Positions 23,301 through 35,697 are shown, numbered from the stretch's first letter. The stretch is DNA of 64,000 nt from Capitulum mitella (GCA_030062745.1 CP099848.1:15983081-16047080); one strand, 5' to 3'. Notes: a model not told the origin generated them from the sequence alone. Numbers and translations are program-made.

Positions 23301-24160
23301 CCTCCAGATTCCTTATTTCGAGTTTCGAGATTGCTGCATTTTAGTAAGTCTTTTAGTGGCGTCACATTTCACAAAACCTTCGCAAACTGTCGACCCTTGT
23401 GGGTTGGAGTTGACCTGTTTCGCGGAGATGCTCCGTGCTTTGCCGTCGTGATAACTGTGAAGGCGGTGGGTGACTGGAGCACTTCCAGTCTTGTGGTTCC
23501 GCGCTATCAAGACAGTCAACTCAGGACTGACGTTATCGTTTGAGATTCCGGAAAAAAACAATTTCCATCCGCCCCAGGTAATTATGTCATCTACCACGCA
23601 GGCAGGCATCCTACACACACAGTCGCAAATATTCGTGTATTGGTATATTCAACACGCTGTCATATGACGGTTTAGGACGAAAAACGACTTGTCTCAAAAC
23701 AGCAGAGCTCACTCATCCAGACGGTTAAATACTAAATACCATCTGTCAAACATCAGACGCATTTAACGCCGTTGTAAGAGTTTTGTGATTAAAGCTCGTT
23801 CACATAGACGAACTCAGCGTATCAGTCATCGGCCTCATCCTCAGTATAAAGACGCCATGCAGGCTCAGACATCGCAAATACAGTGCACAAAAAAAAAAAA
23901 AAAACTGATATAGAAAAGCACAGCTGGTGGGTACGTAAATCACAAGCAAGATGCCACTTGACTTAGTGCTGCCATGGCTACTTGTGGGCGCTTAGAGTGC
24001 ACAGCCCTTTCCAACACCCGCACTGCAATATTAGTCGCTGGCTCTTCTTCGCGTCGCTAGACGTCCCGCGTCGGGACCGCAGCAGGCACGCACGCCGAAC
24101 AATGCCTGGCACGTGGCAAACGGCCATCTCCCGATGCTGTCTCGTGGTGCGCGAGCGCAC
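23301..24160. other. Region downstream of LEPROTL1; no gene seen
   Basis: Presumed 3' untranslated region and intergenic DNA, with a poly-A run at about 23888-23905 on the plus strand. No clear minus-strand AATAAA was found. Confidence 0.4.
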
Positions 24161-24565
24161 TCAGAAATAGTTCCACGAGTCGGACTCGCCGTCGAACACC
24201 AGGAAAAAGCCCAGGATGGTCAGATACATGACGACGTTGCCAGTCAGGATCAGGGCGCAGGCTCCCCACTGGATCACCGGCTGGCTGAACGGCGCGTGCG
24301 CCAGCACGATTGGCAGGCCGAACGAAGAGACGACGATGCCGGCTGTGAAGAAGACGGCCAGCTCCATGCAGTTGCTGCTGGCGCCCATGTCGTCACGGTG
24401 CCGACGCGCGATCATGTACGGCACCGGCGCCAGGATGTAGAAAACGATGACGAACAGCGGCCACCAGTTGTTGTATCGGGGCAGTGCACAGGCCAGCAGC
24501 ATGAACATCATGCCCAGTGCACCAGCAAACGCCAGCAGGATCAAGGCTTTCACACTTCCAGCCAT
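24161..24565 (-). CDS. LEPROTL1: LEPROT/LEPROTL1 endosomal membrane protein (Vps55 family)
   Basis: A 134-residue protein with four hydrophobic segments. Family members are endosomal/Golgi membrane proteins that control sorting of receptors, including the leptin and growth-hormone receptors in vertebrates; the yeast relative Vps55 acts in late endosome to vacuole traffic. The sequence follows the family throughout: MAGSVKALI, a first membrane segment, WPLFVIVFYILAPVPYMIARR, CMELAVFFTAGIVVSSFGLPIV, WGACALILTGN and TILGFFLVF, with an acidic, Trp-containing C-terminus (SDSWNYF). Length compares with about 131 in animals. The loop before WGACAL reads APFSQPVIQ and is a few residues longer than usual. 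The start is at MAGS, the family start. A good acceptor (tgctttcag) 16 bases upstream implies at least one noncoding leader exon. Confidence 0.96.
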   Translation of the reverse strand: MAGSVKALILLAFAGALGMMFMLLACALPRYNNWWPLFVIVFYILAPVPYMIARRHRDDMGASSNCMELAVFFTAGIVVSSFGLPIVLAHAPFSQPVIQWGACALILTGNVVMYLTILGFFLVFDGESDSWNYF

Positions 24566-24924
24566 GATGTACAAAACTTGTCTGAAAGCATACAAATGTC
24601 GCAGTTAGGGACCGCTGTGGTAACGTTTTTCAACACGCCGGAACTGCTACTGTAACAGGAAAAATCAACTGAAAATGTCATTGATCAAGTTTTTTTTTTG
24701 AATTAGGCACGAGTGAAGTGTTTGCTTTGTGCTGCAAAAACCCATTGATTTAATGATTGTGTTGTGAAAAACCCTAAGGTATTTACTGATAAGGCTTCGT
24801 CAGTGGGGTAAGTGATGCACCCGCACAAACAGTGCCAAGTATTAACATTAGTATGCGATTGACTGCGTTTACATCAACATGGTTTGTTCATGGGAAACAT
24901 TACAAAGACGATGGATCGGACAAA

Positions 24925-24995
24925 CAATGACACACACACACACGCACGCAGACATTCACGCACGCAGACACGCACACACGCACGCACACACACAT
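24925..24995. repeat. (CA)n/(CGCA)n microsatellite
   Basis: Runs of cacacaca and cgcacgcagacacg. The open frame over it is a by-product. Confidence 0.9.
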
Positions 24996-25924
24996 TTTCT
25001 TTATTGTAATCAATCTTGCAGCACGGCGCCACTTTTAGAAAAAAAAAAATAAAACGTGCGACTGCAACACTCATGCTGATAACAAGGCCAGGTAAGATCA
25101 AAATGCCAGCCAGATAACAATAAAATTCATTTACGCAATGTCTCGCCCATGTTTTCATTAGTTTTGAAAGTATCGATAGCGTCATAAAACATGTCGAAAG
25201 GAAATGATGAAAGCAAAATTAGTTTGTTTTTGTTGGTCTACAAAAGCGTTAACTTGATCGTTTGTCCTCGAGAATAATTTACGCAGAGAAATGAATTTCT
25301 CCTACTTCTGGTTGGCACATTGACCTTAAAACTGCGTCCTTTAAGCAGTTTATCTTTCCGCGCAGGCTGTTGCATGAAAACAAAATAAGTAATTTAAGTA
25401 TGCTCTCAAGATAACCACCTACACGTATTGTGGGGCGTATAATGAACAAGGCCTACTTTGCTGCCACTTGCATCATTACCTCCCCTTAAGCATTTTGCAA
25501 TCCAAAACGATATCCATCCACCTCTTTCAGTATTTCACACCCGAAGAACTGCAAGTTTGAACGTTACGCGCGCCCTTAATGTTGTTCACTGCCATTACTG
25601 AGCAGTTCAAAAACATGCAAGGAACAACGGGTCGAAGAGTGAAAACATTACTCCTGGAACAGGTATGTGGAAAAACGCATGCAGGCTAACGCGCCTCAGA
25701 CGCAGACACATAAAACTTTCAAAACTGAGCTACCTTCTAGTGGAAACCGTATGATTAAAGTCCAGTGCTTGCAAAGTTATCAACCTCCAGGAAGCGTTAT
25801 GGCCCGGCCAGACCGGCCACTCATCTTGATTTTTTCTGCTAGTTGAAATAAGACGAACTCTGGTTTTGCCCACGCTCGTACGAATACCTTATATATCACA
25901 CCAATCTTATATAGCAACTTGTGC

Positions 25925-26290
25925 TCGATTCCAGGAAAATCAAATTGACTATGGAACTGATTCCATTCCAGTCAGAGTCAGAGTCGGAATCAATCTCATT
26001 GATAAGTGCCGGAAGCAAAGTCGGAATTGAATTCATTCTGCTACCTACAGAATCAGAACTGGAATCCATTCCAATGGCTTAACCCAGTCCAATGGATACC
26101 AGTGGAATCGATTCCGGAATCGACTCATCTCAATTTGAATCGGAATCAGAACCGATTCAGTTTAAGAAAACCGCGTAGCGTCAGAACAAGAATTAATTCG
26201 TCTTGCCACAAGACGTATTCGGGAATCGGAATCGATTCCCGATTGGAATTGGATTGAGTTGAGGAAACTGGAAGTTGAGGAACTTCCAAT
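25925..26290. repeat. GGAATC-rich dispersed repeat, copy 1
   Basis: Dense direct and inverted ggaatc/gattcc words, starting gtgctcgattccag. Related copies lie at 51388-51535 and 55255-55435. Confidence 0.75.
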
Positions 26291-27390
26291 TTTGAAGTGA
26301 GATCAAGCACAAGTCTACTTATACATGACTGTTATGTAAAAGCCGCATTAAACCTTTATATACCTTTATTACACACGCGACCAAAGACCGAGTCTGGGCA
26401 AAACAAACCAACGTGAGTCTTACTTTGAATACCAGAAAAATCATATTGAGCTGTGGTCGGCCTGCACCGGCTATAACGTTTTTTGGAGGTCAATAACTTT
26501 ACAACCACTGGGCTCCAAAAAAATGACGTTTTCACTAGCAAATAGCTTAACTCATTCTATACGTGTAATGTGTTTGACTTTCCGTTGCATACCTTGCTGG
26601 CAGTAATGCTTTTGTTCTTAGGCCTATTTCTTCACGCCTATTTTTGAGCCGCTCGATAATGTCAGCGAACAATATCATTGGACCGCGAGGGACGGAGGCT
26701 ATCTTATATTACCAAACCTTCCGAAAAACAGCAATGTATTAAAATATGCCCGTCACTGGCCAACGTAACGACTCAGAGAATTATAATGAGTACAAATCGT
26801 AACGACTAAACACAGTCAATCAATCGCTAAAATTGTTACAACCATCCATTTCGCGGTTCTTTCGGTGTCCCTCTTCGTTTCCGACCCCATCCCCGCAAAA
26901 ATTAAAAGACAAAGATGAAATCGTTCAGTACAATATTTTCGACAACACACAGCAGAACACATTTCAGCATCCTAAAACGCAGTTAATGTTAAGTTGATGC
27001 GTACTCTTACGTGTAACACAACGAACGACACACAGCTGGATGGGTTTCAAACACACACATAGGAAAGCAGTTGATCAGGAGTGTTGGTGAAGTAGAAAAA
27101 AACGGTGCTTCAATTTCATCATTTTGAGCGACAGTGGCCGTCAGAGGCAAGCCACCATCGTCACAGGTCAATTAGCAGAGGAGAGAGTGCACTAAGACGG
27201 TGATTGGGATTTTGAAGCAATGTACTATACGTTTTCTATTCTCATTTGACCCAAGTAGTTTGATAGGATGATGTAAGGGATCGCAGTCCGTCCTAAGCAG
27301 AGCTTCTTGCATAGAAACCGACCCATACGCCCGATCGCACCATCCAGATAACGGCTGGGTTGTGGCGAAAGTTAAGAGTTCCAACAAGGG
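26291..27390. other. Nothing recognised
   Basis: AT-rich sequence between LEPROTL1 and a SINE; no supported features. Confidence 0.4.
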
Positions 27391-27541
27391 AGCGTCAAAA
27401 CCGTGTGGTAATCAGCCTGACCCTATGCTCGCCAGCTGCCAGCTGACGCGCGGTCCAAATATTGAGCGCCAGGGCGACTCGAACTCCTTAGACAAGGATG
27501 GGGGAGGTCAGCGCTCTACCAGCTGGGCTATCCAGCACGGT
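27391..27541 (-). repeat. tRNA-derived SINE, copy 1
   Basis: The minus strand begins ggatagcccagctggtagag (A box) and has ggagttcgagtcgccc (B box) about 40 bases on, then a body ending gattaccacacggttttgacgc. Shared with 29715-29872 and 43376-43490, including the phrase that would read CQLTRGPNIERQG on the opposite strand. Confidence 0.8.
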
Positions 27542-29199
27542 GCAGGAAAATGGGTCGTTAGAAACCTCCCAGCATTCTTAGCAATTGACGATTGATGATA
27601 TTATTCCAGTATTCCTTTTCGTTGATTTCTTTTTCCTCTCGAGCGACCTGTGTCCGCCACAGCGGTTCAACGGCTAGAATTGTGGCATCAAGGAAACTTT
27701 TCTTTTTCAGTCTATTGAGCCGAAACAGAAAACTTCAGTAGCAGAGTGACGTTCCATTACGGAATGAAATATCATGCTATTATGGGAGCTAACTTCGATT
27801 TATGGACTCTTCCAATGACCATGTAACAGGAAGTTTATGAACAGTCATAAGCTGACGGATTAAAGTCGGAAGTATGATTAAAAAATTGTGAACAGGGAGA
27901 TGCAACGGGATGTCAGGGAATTTCTTAATCTGCACCCACCTGGGACCTTCCACATAGCACGTTTTACAGCCCTCCCCCCATTGCAAAGAACGGACATATG
28001 CAGCAACACGAAATTTTGAACACCTTTTCCTTGTTTTTTTTTTTTTTGCACCTGTGCACAATTTTTTGTCTCAGTTCAAGTCAGGACTCTGATCTACATC
28101 AGGCTAAGTGATTCCTTGTTCGAAAAAATACACTCGCTTAACTTTTCCAGAAAACAAGATATGAAAGCAAACTTTCTAGAAACTGAGCATCTTACCACGC
28201 TTCACGAATCTGCTGCGTCACATTTTTCAACAACTGCTGGGAAAATGACTGTCTGGCCAATTTTTGAAACATTTTTTCTTTTTGGCAGAAAATGAAGGAC
28301 TTTTTGGACTGTATGGGTGTGAAAAACCGAAACTACAAACATGCAGTAAATGAGGAAATGTCATTAACCTTGGCACACTGGCCTTAGGCCAGACAATGAA
28401 AAACTCTTATACTTTGGGACAAATGTTTGGGAAAATCAGTCATGAAGACTGATAAGTGAACAAGATGATGTTCCCTGTAGGGAAAATTGATTCCCTTAAG
28501 AACTGTTAGGACAAAAGTCGACCTGCGGAGACCAGAATCACACACAAGAGTGGCCTGGAGCAAACATGGATAATTGGCTTTTTGCCAATGAGGTACTGTA
28601 CCAAAATTTAAGGCATGACTGCATCTGTCTTCAGCATATGGTTATTAGCTCTTATGATGACCTGAGGATGCCAAAAATTAATTAACACCCACTGCCCAGC
28701 CAGCAATGGCACCTGGGCTGAACACTGTAAATTTAAGTGTATTGTCTGTGCCCCACAGATATTGGAAAAGTCAGTCACAACATATTGATCTGTATGTGTC
28801 AACTATTGCATTTTGCATGATGCCTTGTTTCCCCTTGATCAATGGTTGTTGCAAAACTAAGCACTTCTCTGCCTACTTTAGGAGCCACCAGAAAGCAGAT
28901 ATCAGGCATGCAATGTTTCCATATAAGAAAACAATAAAACAAATATAACTGGTCTCAAGCACTAGTTGTCACAGATTTTCAAACAATACACTAATTTTTC
29001 ATTGAGCTGCAATCATTAGTAAGTTAGAGAGGGGAGCAGGGTGCAAACAACCCATCAGCCAGGTATGCAAGGTACCAATCACTGGAGACAAGTATCTCCT
29101 CTTAGCACTACTATAGCTATCATTCATTCACTAGATACAAATCCCCACCCATGATATCTCCAGTTCAACTGCTGTGATGCAATGACTGTACATGATCAG

Positions 29200-29202
<3 letters not shown>

Positions 29203-29253
<51 letters not shown>
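29203..29253. repeat. (TA)n microsatellite
   Basis: About 25 uninterrupted TA units. Confidence 0.98.
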
Positions 29254-29256
<3 letters not shown>

Positions 29257-29714
29257 ACCTTCTTCTTGTTTGTCACATGGCAATGAACAGCAACAAGAAA
29301 CAATGGTATGGTCTGATGTTACGGATGCAAGAACAGAAATAACATTAAAGATAAACCTTCTGTTTAATTTTGGGCTATAAACAATGCCTGAAAAAGCCCT
29401 CATTTGCTTCAAGGATAACCTTGCTATTTGCACTTTTAACTGCAGATGCAACTTGCCAGAAGCATACTGACCAGTGGCCATGGCACAAATTGACAATATG
29501 GCAGCTGCTGCAATCCTTACAGGGTTATCATAGTCATGACTCACCAGACTGCACTTTTTATTTTGTTTGTTTTTATTGTAAACCTGATTTTGGTGGTTTG
29601 AGAGCAACTGCAGCCCATGCCAAGCAGAGCTTGTTACAGACTCTGACCCCTACACCCCATTGCAAAATGCCCAGTAAGGGCTGATGGCACAGGCTTAACA
29701 GGTGGCTAACAGTG

Positions 29715-29872
29715 TGACATGACCATGGCAGCTGATGGCTGAGCAGCTGTCAGTGTGTCCCTATGTTGACCACTTGCCAGCTGACTCACTGGCTAAATAT
29801 CAAGCACCAGGGCCACTTGAAACCTTCTTGTCAAGACAGGGAGACCAACACTCTATCAAATGACCTACCAAT
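29715..29872 (-). repeat. tRNA-derived SINE, copy 2 (CpG-decayed)
   Basis: Same family as 27391-27541: A-box remnant gtcatttgatagag, B-box remnant aaggtttcaagtggccc, then tgcttgatatttag. Nearly every CpG of copy 1 appears here as TG or CA. Confidence 0.75.
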
Positions 29873-30354
29873 ATTGACAAATCATGCATGCATACTAAGC
29901 CCTGAAGTTTGCAAATTCATTGAGATTCTTCAGAGTGCAAAAATACAACAAAACATCTTTTGTTTGAAAAATGTGCAAGTGAAATTTTTTTGCACCCACT
30001 AATGGACACAAAAAGGTATCACATTTGCCACAGTTACCCAAGTTAATAAGTCATTGTAAGTAACCACACATTCACAAATCAACATAATCTGGGACCTGTG
30101 GGGCCAAAGAGGCCATGAACATAGACTGGTTTGCTTTTCAGTTAAAAATGCACTTACACATTTAAAATACATCAAGGCTCAAGATGTTTCAGGGACCAGG
30201 GAATCAAGCAGAATGCTAAATAAAGTCAATACATAATACCCAGGACATAGCCAACACTAAAGACTTTGAGGATCTCAGCCACACCATTCTTGAGTTCACA
30301 AATTTTCCTTTCTTTTAATTTTTCATGTATAATGGAATATGAAGCTCTCAAACT

Positions 30355-30465
30355 GCAGGGGATGGCCATGGCCCCTTGATCTACCTTGGCCATGCCCCTG
30401 CATGACAGTAATACTAACAGCAGGGTTAAATACTAATGTGTTAACCCTGCTATTTCCCCTGATCT
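30355..30465. repeat. Nested inverted repeats
   Basis: AGCAGGGTTAA and TTAACCCTGCT face each other around an 11-base loop (about 30419-30453). The arms ctgcaggggatggcca and tggccatgcccctgca lie just before (about 30355-30407). Confidence 0.6.
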
Positions 30466-30626
30466 GGCCACTTCCAGAATGATTCTCCCTCTCTGCAAAC
30501 CGTCTGGCTACATCCCGACAGTGAATGAAACACCTTATCCTTTGGACAACATCCACAGCATGCTGGTCTACACGGTGTGCGGTATGAATATGCACCTACA
30601 AACACACAGAAAAAGCCATCACCTAC

Positions 30627-30720
30627 CAGTCCCGACACGGCAAAAAGCCAGCTAACTGCGAAATGTACACGAATGGAACGAAGAGCCTACTTAGTTTATC
30701 GCTAAGAAACGGACCTCTTC
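30627..30720 (-). other. Candidate LEPROTL1 noncoding first exon
   Basis: CpG-containing sequence ending at a good donor CTG|gtaggt. The CpG desert begins soon after it. Upstream limit unknown; inference only. Confidence 0.2.
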
Positions 30721-31080
30721 CTTTGACGAGTTCTCTGACAGAGGAGCGGTAACTCGGCACAAGGACAGAGCACAAAAAGGCCTGAGAATGAAAACAAGTG
30801 TAAAAGACGCTGAGTGGAAAGGGAAATAGTCATTATTATGAACCTGTCGATACTTATTATTTATCGCACCCGGGTAAGTCGATGCATTTTAAAATTCAAT
30901 CTTTGACATTTTCTCCTATTTCCAGTTTTTTTGCGGTGTAGATGATGTTTGCTTTGGAATATTCAGAATGTGTCCAGAACACTAAGAAAAATTGATAAAG
31001 AAATACAACCATAGATATGGAAGTCAAGATATGGCACTGGGGTGATTATGGCGCATCCATTGCATTACTTGTGCCCTTTC

Positions 31081-31320
31081 AGCGCAAGGCGTCGCGTCGT
31101 CAGACGACTGACTGACGCCCGACGAGACACAGGACTTGACCCAAGACTTTGGACACCTGAGCCCAAGAGGCTGTGTGTCCTAACTCACAAACAAACAAGC
31201 GTCGCGTCGTCAGCGTCAGAGGCGCAGACAACTGACTGACGTCCGACGAGACAGAGTTGTCCCAAGACTGGACACCTGAGCCCAAGAGGCTATGTGTCCT
31301 AACTCACAAACAAACAGCAG
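31081..31320 (+). repeat. Dispersed repeat family D, two tandem copies
   Basis: Two units of gactgactgacg(c/t)ccgacgagac...ccaagac...ggacacctgagcccaagaggct(g/a)tgtgtcctaactcacaaacaaac, one after the other. Related copies lie at 33200-33300, 34163-34456 and (minus) 44044-44150. Confidence 0.85.
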
Positions 31321-31479
31321 AACACCGTCAGACGCCTGACGCCTGGCCAGGGGGTGACACGCTGTAGTAACCGCGTGTTCAATGTGAACCAGTGACGATA
31401 CAGATCCCTGGCGTCCTTACGAACCTCAGTGGAAAGACGCTTGTCGCATTGTTGGGTGGAGTTTGATAAGTTTTAACTA

Positions 31480-31866
31480 TTGTTGGTGATCCAGATATTT
31501 TTTTCCGTGGACTGTGGGTGGCAGACCGCGTCTGCGCTGGTGTCGTTGGCGATTTCATGTAGTTGTGCGATATTTAGGCCGTGTCAAGTTGTGCGACATA
31601 TGTGGACCATTGCAGCAAGATGGATATTCGAAATTGGCGAGTTAGTGGAGATTCTGTCCTGTTTTAATGCAGTGTTGTCATTCTTTTTGGCATTGGTCCA
31701 TGGTGTGGATGCACTTACTACATCTGTTCATTATAAGTGGAACTGCAAGTTGCAGCCATGGCCTGGGGTAGTTAGTGGTGTTGTTTGGGCCGCTATATTG
31801 TTTTACATGCACGTGTTAGCTGAACTGATTGGATGTAATCACTCAAGACAATGCAATGAACAATAA
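31480..31866 (+). other. Unidentified open frame, 128 codons
   Basis: Starts MLVIQIFFSVDCGWQTAS and has several hydrophobic stretches. I recognise no family and see no splice or neighbour support. It may be chance or part of an unknown repeat. Confidence 0.15.
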
Positions 31867-31869
31867 ACA

Positions 31870-33190
31870 TAAACAAATCTTAAGTACTAGAATTCTTAAC
31901 TGAAAATTGCTGAAATTCTTAACAGAAATGCTTAATTTATCCTCTTCATGATCTTAGCCTACTCCTGATTATAAGGATAATTTGCAAAGTCATTGTGATA
32001 AAATTCACCCCACCATTTGTCACAGTTCACCCCATAGGTAAGGCAGGTTGTATTATTGGAAAGGGGTTAATTCTGCAGTTACTTGCATGGAGATTAAACT
32101 TTGCTCTGCATAACTTTTTCACTAGAATTACAGCTGAAGAGTCGAGCACATAGCTATCTGTATAGCTACAACGATATATACATACAACAACGATATATCT
32201 GTCTTCTTTAGGCACTTATCTTCGTATCTTCCACACACAGCACGTGAGGGAGCTCAGAGTTAAAACCTGATATGGCTCTCCCGGCTCTTTCCTTTAGTAG
32301 TGTTTCTGAGGAGCCCAGAGTGACGTCTGGCATTACATAGGAAAGAGCTGCTTTAGCTGGAGATCGGCGCCTCTAACTACTTGAAACGTGTGAAACCAGT
32401 ATAGGCAAGTGTGGTAGCAACAGAAGCGGCATGGAGGGGGGGGAGCGGGGGCAAAATGCCCCGTAACTGGCGAAATTCAACATCAATCCTTTGGCGTTGC
32501 ATGGCAAGGAATGGTTCGAAAAGTGGCCGGTGCCCTCCCCCCTTGCCGGAGCACGTTCCACCGCTCATGGATCAGTGGCCTGTGGCCCAAGTTGAACCCA
32601 AGTGTGGAAGTGACTGATGCACTTGCATAACATCGTGTAGGAAACACCGCAAAGGCTTGAAACAATTGTTATAACTTAATCAACGACTGTCGTCTGACTG
32701 TTGTCGACTGTCGTCTGAGTTACGTGTTTACAATTACTTCGTACTAATAAATGCAACTAAATGCAGAATGATACAGCGATCGTGACAAACTCAGGGCAAT
32801 ACGCCAGTCAGGGTAATTCCGACTTGAAATTCCCTGGTGTGCTTGAAAACTCTGTCCAACCACATTTCTTCCAAGTTTATCTAATACCATCCGAAAAAAA
32901 GTTTTGAGTGGAAGCATACCTTTTTGCAAGTTACAGTCATGATTTGGTAAAAAGTACAAGCATAAAAAGTCGAAGACCATAGAAAAAAGTATGGCGGGGC
33001 TTAAATTTTGCAATACGCCGTGATAGGGATGCACCTCAACTATTTTCAGTAGCGAAGATCGCGGGCTAAACTCCGGACATTTTATGAACAGCTCATTGCA
33101 GCACTGTAGTCCACGGAATGGAAGTATTTTAGGTTGTGGACCAGTGTCCTCATAGGTACAAATGAAAGTGTCTGATGGCAAAACGTTATA
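31870..33190. other. Intergenic, nothing recognised
   Basis: No supported gene or repeat. Confidence 0.4.
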
Positions 33191-33199
33191 TAAAGCGCC

Positions 33200-33300
33200 T
33201 TGACGCCCGACGAGACACAAGACTTTACCCAGAACTTTGGAACACCTAAGCCCAAGATACTGTGTTCTCACTCACAAACAGATCAGCTGAACATCGTGTG
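33200..33300 (+). repeat. Dispersed repeat family D, single copy
   Basis: Reads ttgacgcccgacgagacac, then cacctaagcccaagat and ctcacaaacagatcag, a diverged copy of the 31081 unit. Confidence 0.8.
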
Positions 33301-33788
33301 GGACGCGCGACCTACCACCTCAAGCCAACAGGCAGCATCGATCAAACATCACCACGACACTGCATAACTACAGCACAACACCCCAAGTCCTTCTTCCTTC
33401 TTTTCTTCTTCCGCAACACCCAGCATGATGAGGTTAAAGTTTAGCCTACGTGAGAGGCGGTGTGGGTGAACTCCTCCTAGCCTGCACGGTAAAGACCCCT
33501 CGGTGCTCTTCATGAGGAGCAGACCATGTGCCGACTCCTTGGCAAAATCCAAGGTAAATCGTAATGTAAGTTTATTTCAGGAGGGCTAAATGTAACGACA
33601 CTGATAGTATAGAGGCTACGGCTTCCTTCCTCTCCCTCCTGCCATGCCTTCACTTAGCCTGGAAGCACCACACTTAGCCAATGTCATAAGCGGCTTCTAA
33701 ATTTAGTCTTATCACATGCAAACACAACGTAAAGAATCACTTCCACTCGCCATTCTTTCCCTTGTAATGTTAAATGGAACGCTTGTGC

Positions 33789-34053
33789 CAGGGGTGTAGC
33801 CAAAGGGGAGGGCCATGGGGACCTTCACTGAACTAAGCGGTCTTCACTAGATATAGATTTTGCACAAATATGGAATAATGATTATACATATGTTGCGGAA
33901 GCAAACATATGTTTCCTTTTGTATTAAATATGTGGCAAATAACATAAAGTTGCTGCTTTTTCCTATACATTTTGTCGTATGCCTGTGGTTTATGGCAAAA
34001 TTTGGCATTTGCTCCCCCCCCCCGAGGAAAATCCTGGCTACATGACTCATTTG
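33789..34053. mobile_element. Small non-autonomous element with imperfect terminal inverted repeats
   Basis: The left end caggggtgtagcca faces the right end tcctggctacatga. The right part has the aggatttt(c)ctcgggggg phrase that also occurs at 45025. About 265 bp; class unsure. Confidence 0.4.
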
Positions 34054-34162
34054 TGCTGTGTTTAAAATAGCCACATACACTAACGTAACGTAAGTCATAC
34101 GGACTTTGCAGGCGACGCATAATGACCAGCAGGTCCTGGCACGCCTTAAAACTCATTATCAG

Positions 34163-34456
34163 TCAGTCAGACGACTGATTGACGCAGACGACGGACTGAC
34201 CCTTGAGGAGACAAACGGTTTTACACAAGACTTGTGGGCTTCCGGCGACGACGCTAATGGTCAAGCCTGACGAATGAGTCGAAAAAGAAGCCAGGACACA
34301 AACATACAAACAGTCTGACTGACGCCCGACAAGACACAAAACATGACTCGACATGGAAGCTTGAGCCCCAGAGGCTGCGCATTCTGAACCGCCACAAGCA
34401 AACAGACGAGATACACGACTTGACTCAAGGCTCCGGACACATGAGCCCAAGCAAGG
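34163..34456 (+). repeat. Dispersed repeat family D, two or three diverged copies
   Basis: Contains gactgacgcccgacaagacac, gagccccagaggctg and gacttgactcaaggc...ggacacatgagcccaag. Confidence 0.75.
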
Positions 34457-34676
34457 GGTGTCAATTGCATTCTTTTGTGAGGGTCCTGGCCCCTGACGTT
34501 GATTTGGGCCCTCTCAATGTTGCTATGGCCCCCAAATATTTTCTTCTGGTTTTGAAGGGAAATGGGCAATAATAACGAAGAAGATGGCTGCAATAGATAA
34601 GAGATAGGAAGAAATTAGTGTTCATCCTGAAGTGATTATATGTCTCTAATTACTATATATATATATATATATATAT
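34455..34676 (+). repeat. Flanking repeat E, left copy, ending in (TA)n
   Basis: Matches 38363-38592 in direct orientation. Shared words include tattttct, ggttttgaagg and gcaatagataagagatagg; both copies end in a TA microsatellite. Confidence 0.85.
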
Positions 34677-35427
34677 CCATAGGTGGGCACTGGTCCGTTA
34701 CTCCGTTACTCCGTTACTAACGAAGTTATTTTTTTGAGTAACGGAGTAACGGACCCGTTACTTTTATTTTACTGTAACGGACTGAGTAACGGAAGTTACT
34801 TTTGTGGTCCGTTACTCCGTTACTTTTTGGTCCGTTACTCCGTTACTTTTTAAACTCCTTACAGACACCGCCCGGCTTTATTTGCATCGGCACACGCCAT
34901 TGGCTACTTGAATAGCCAACACCCAATAGCGTGCGGCGATACAAGCGCGGCTGGGCGCGCACTCAGCTGACAATCGCGGAGTCGACTTGTTGACAATATT
35001 CGTCAGCTGGTAAACGTTGACGGCAAGCTGGCGGCAATGGTTCAGTATAAAGGCCAGCTGACTTTGGTCTCTTTTGGGACAAAAGTATTGAATTATGCGT
35101 AAGTTTGATATGACTTAAAATTATAAATTGATCAATCGTCATTTTTCGGGCTAAAGATGTCAAAGTCATTGTCTTTTATGCTGGAACAGCCAGCTGACGG
35201 CAGTTTTCAATGTCGTCTCAAGTCAGTCACGGATTGCTTACCACCGCCACACGGTTCCCCGCCAAGATCACTCAAGGTTGTTGAGCACATGATTACTGCC
35301 GCCATGGCCTTGGATCTGTGATGTCCATGGGGTGATGGAGTGGTGATTGATTCTTGACTGGCCTGAAATTTTAACTACCTGACACTAAAATCATCAACAT
35401 CAACATCAAGGCGTCTTTACGCCGCCA

Positions 35428-35697
35428 ATGGAGGTCGAAAACCTTGACTCCGAGTCCGACGGTGCCTCAGCTTCGGAGGCAGAGGACGAGCCCGGTCTGG
35501 GTCACCCATGGCCACATCTAGAAATGTACTTTGAGTTTAAGGAGGAGAGGAAAAACGTCATTTTTACGTATGTCTTGTGCCGACCGAAAGAGGTTATAAT
35601 CAAGGGTCACAAGAGTAGCCTTTCAAACCTAAAGGCACATATCAAGAGGAAGCATTATTTACGGTATTTCCAGATGAGAACAGAATGTGCACAATAA
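35428..35697 (+). pseudogene. BED zinc-finger fragment of the hAT-like element
   Basis: A 89-codon frame with an acidic N-terminus, then an aromatic-rich segment and C..K.....GHKSSLSNLKAHIKRKH, the tail of a BED finger (SNL..H....H). The second Cys of the usual CxxC pair is absent. The transposase body is missing after the stop. Confidence 0.5.

Larger units (their letters stand above)
28545..30490. other. CpG desert upstream of LEPROTL1
   Basis: About 1.9 kb with only one CpG that I could find (near 29321), while TG and CA are abundant. No coding exon is identified. Contains (TA)n and SINE copy 2. Confidence 0.85.
24582..30626 (-). other. Proposed 5' leader intron of LEPROTL1
   Basis: The acceptor tgctttcag ends at 24582. 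The nearest donor that also marks the edge of CpG-containing sequence is CTG|gtaggt (complement of 30626-30625). Joining them is inference; an intermediate exon is possible. Confidence 0.3.

Noticed and set aside
27391..27541. A functional tRNA gene
   Set aside because: A and B boxes are present, but the cloverleaf does not close, and related copies with a shared non-tRNA body show it is a SINE.
29131..29607. 158-codon minus frame across the (TA)n repeat
   Set aside because: Its length comes from IYIYI codons of the microsatellite.
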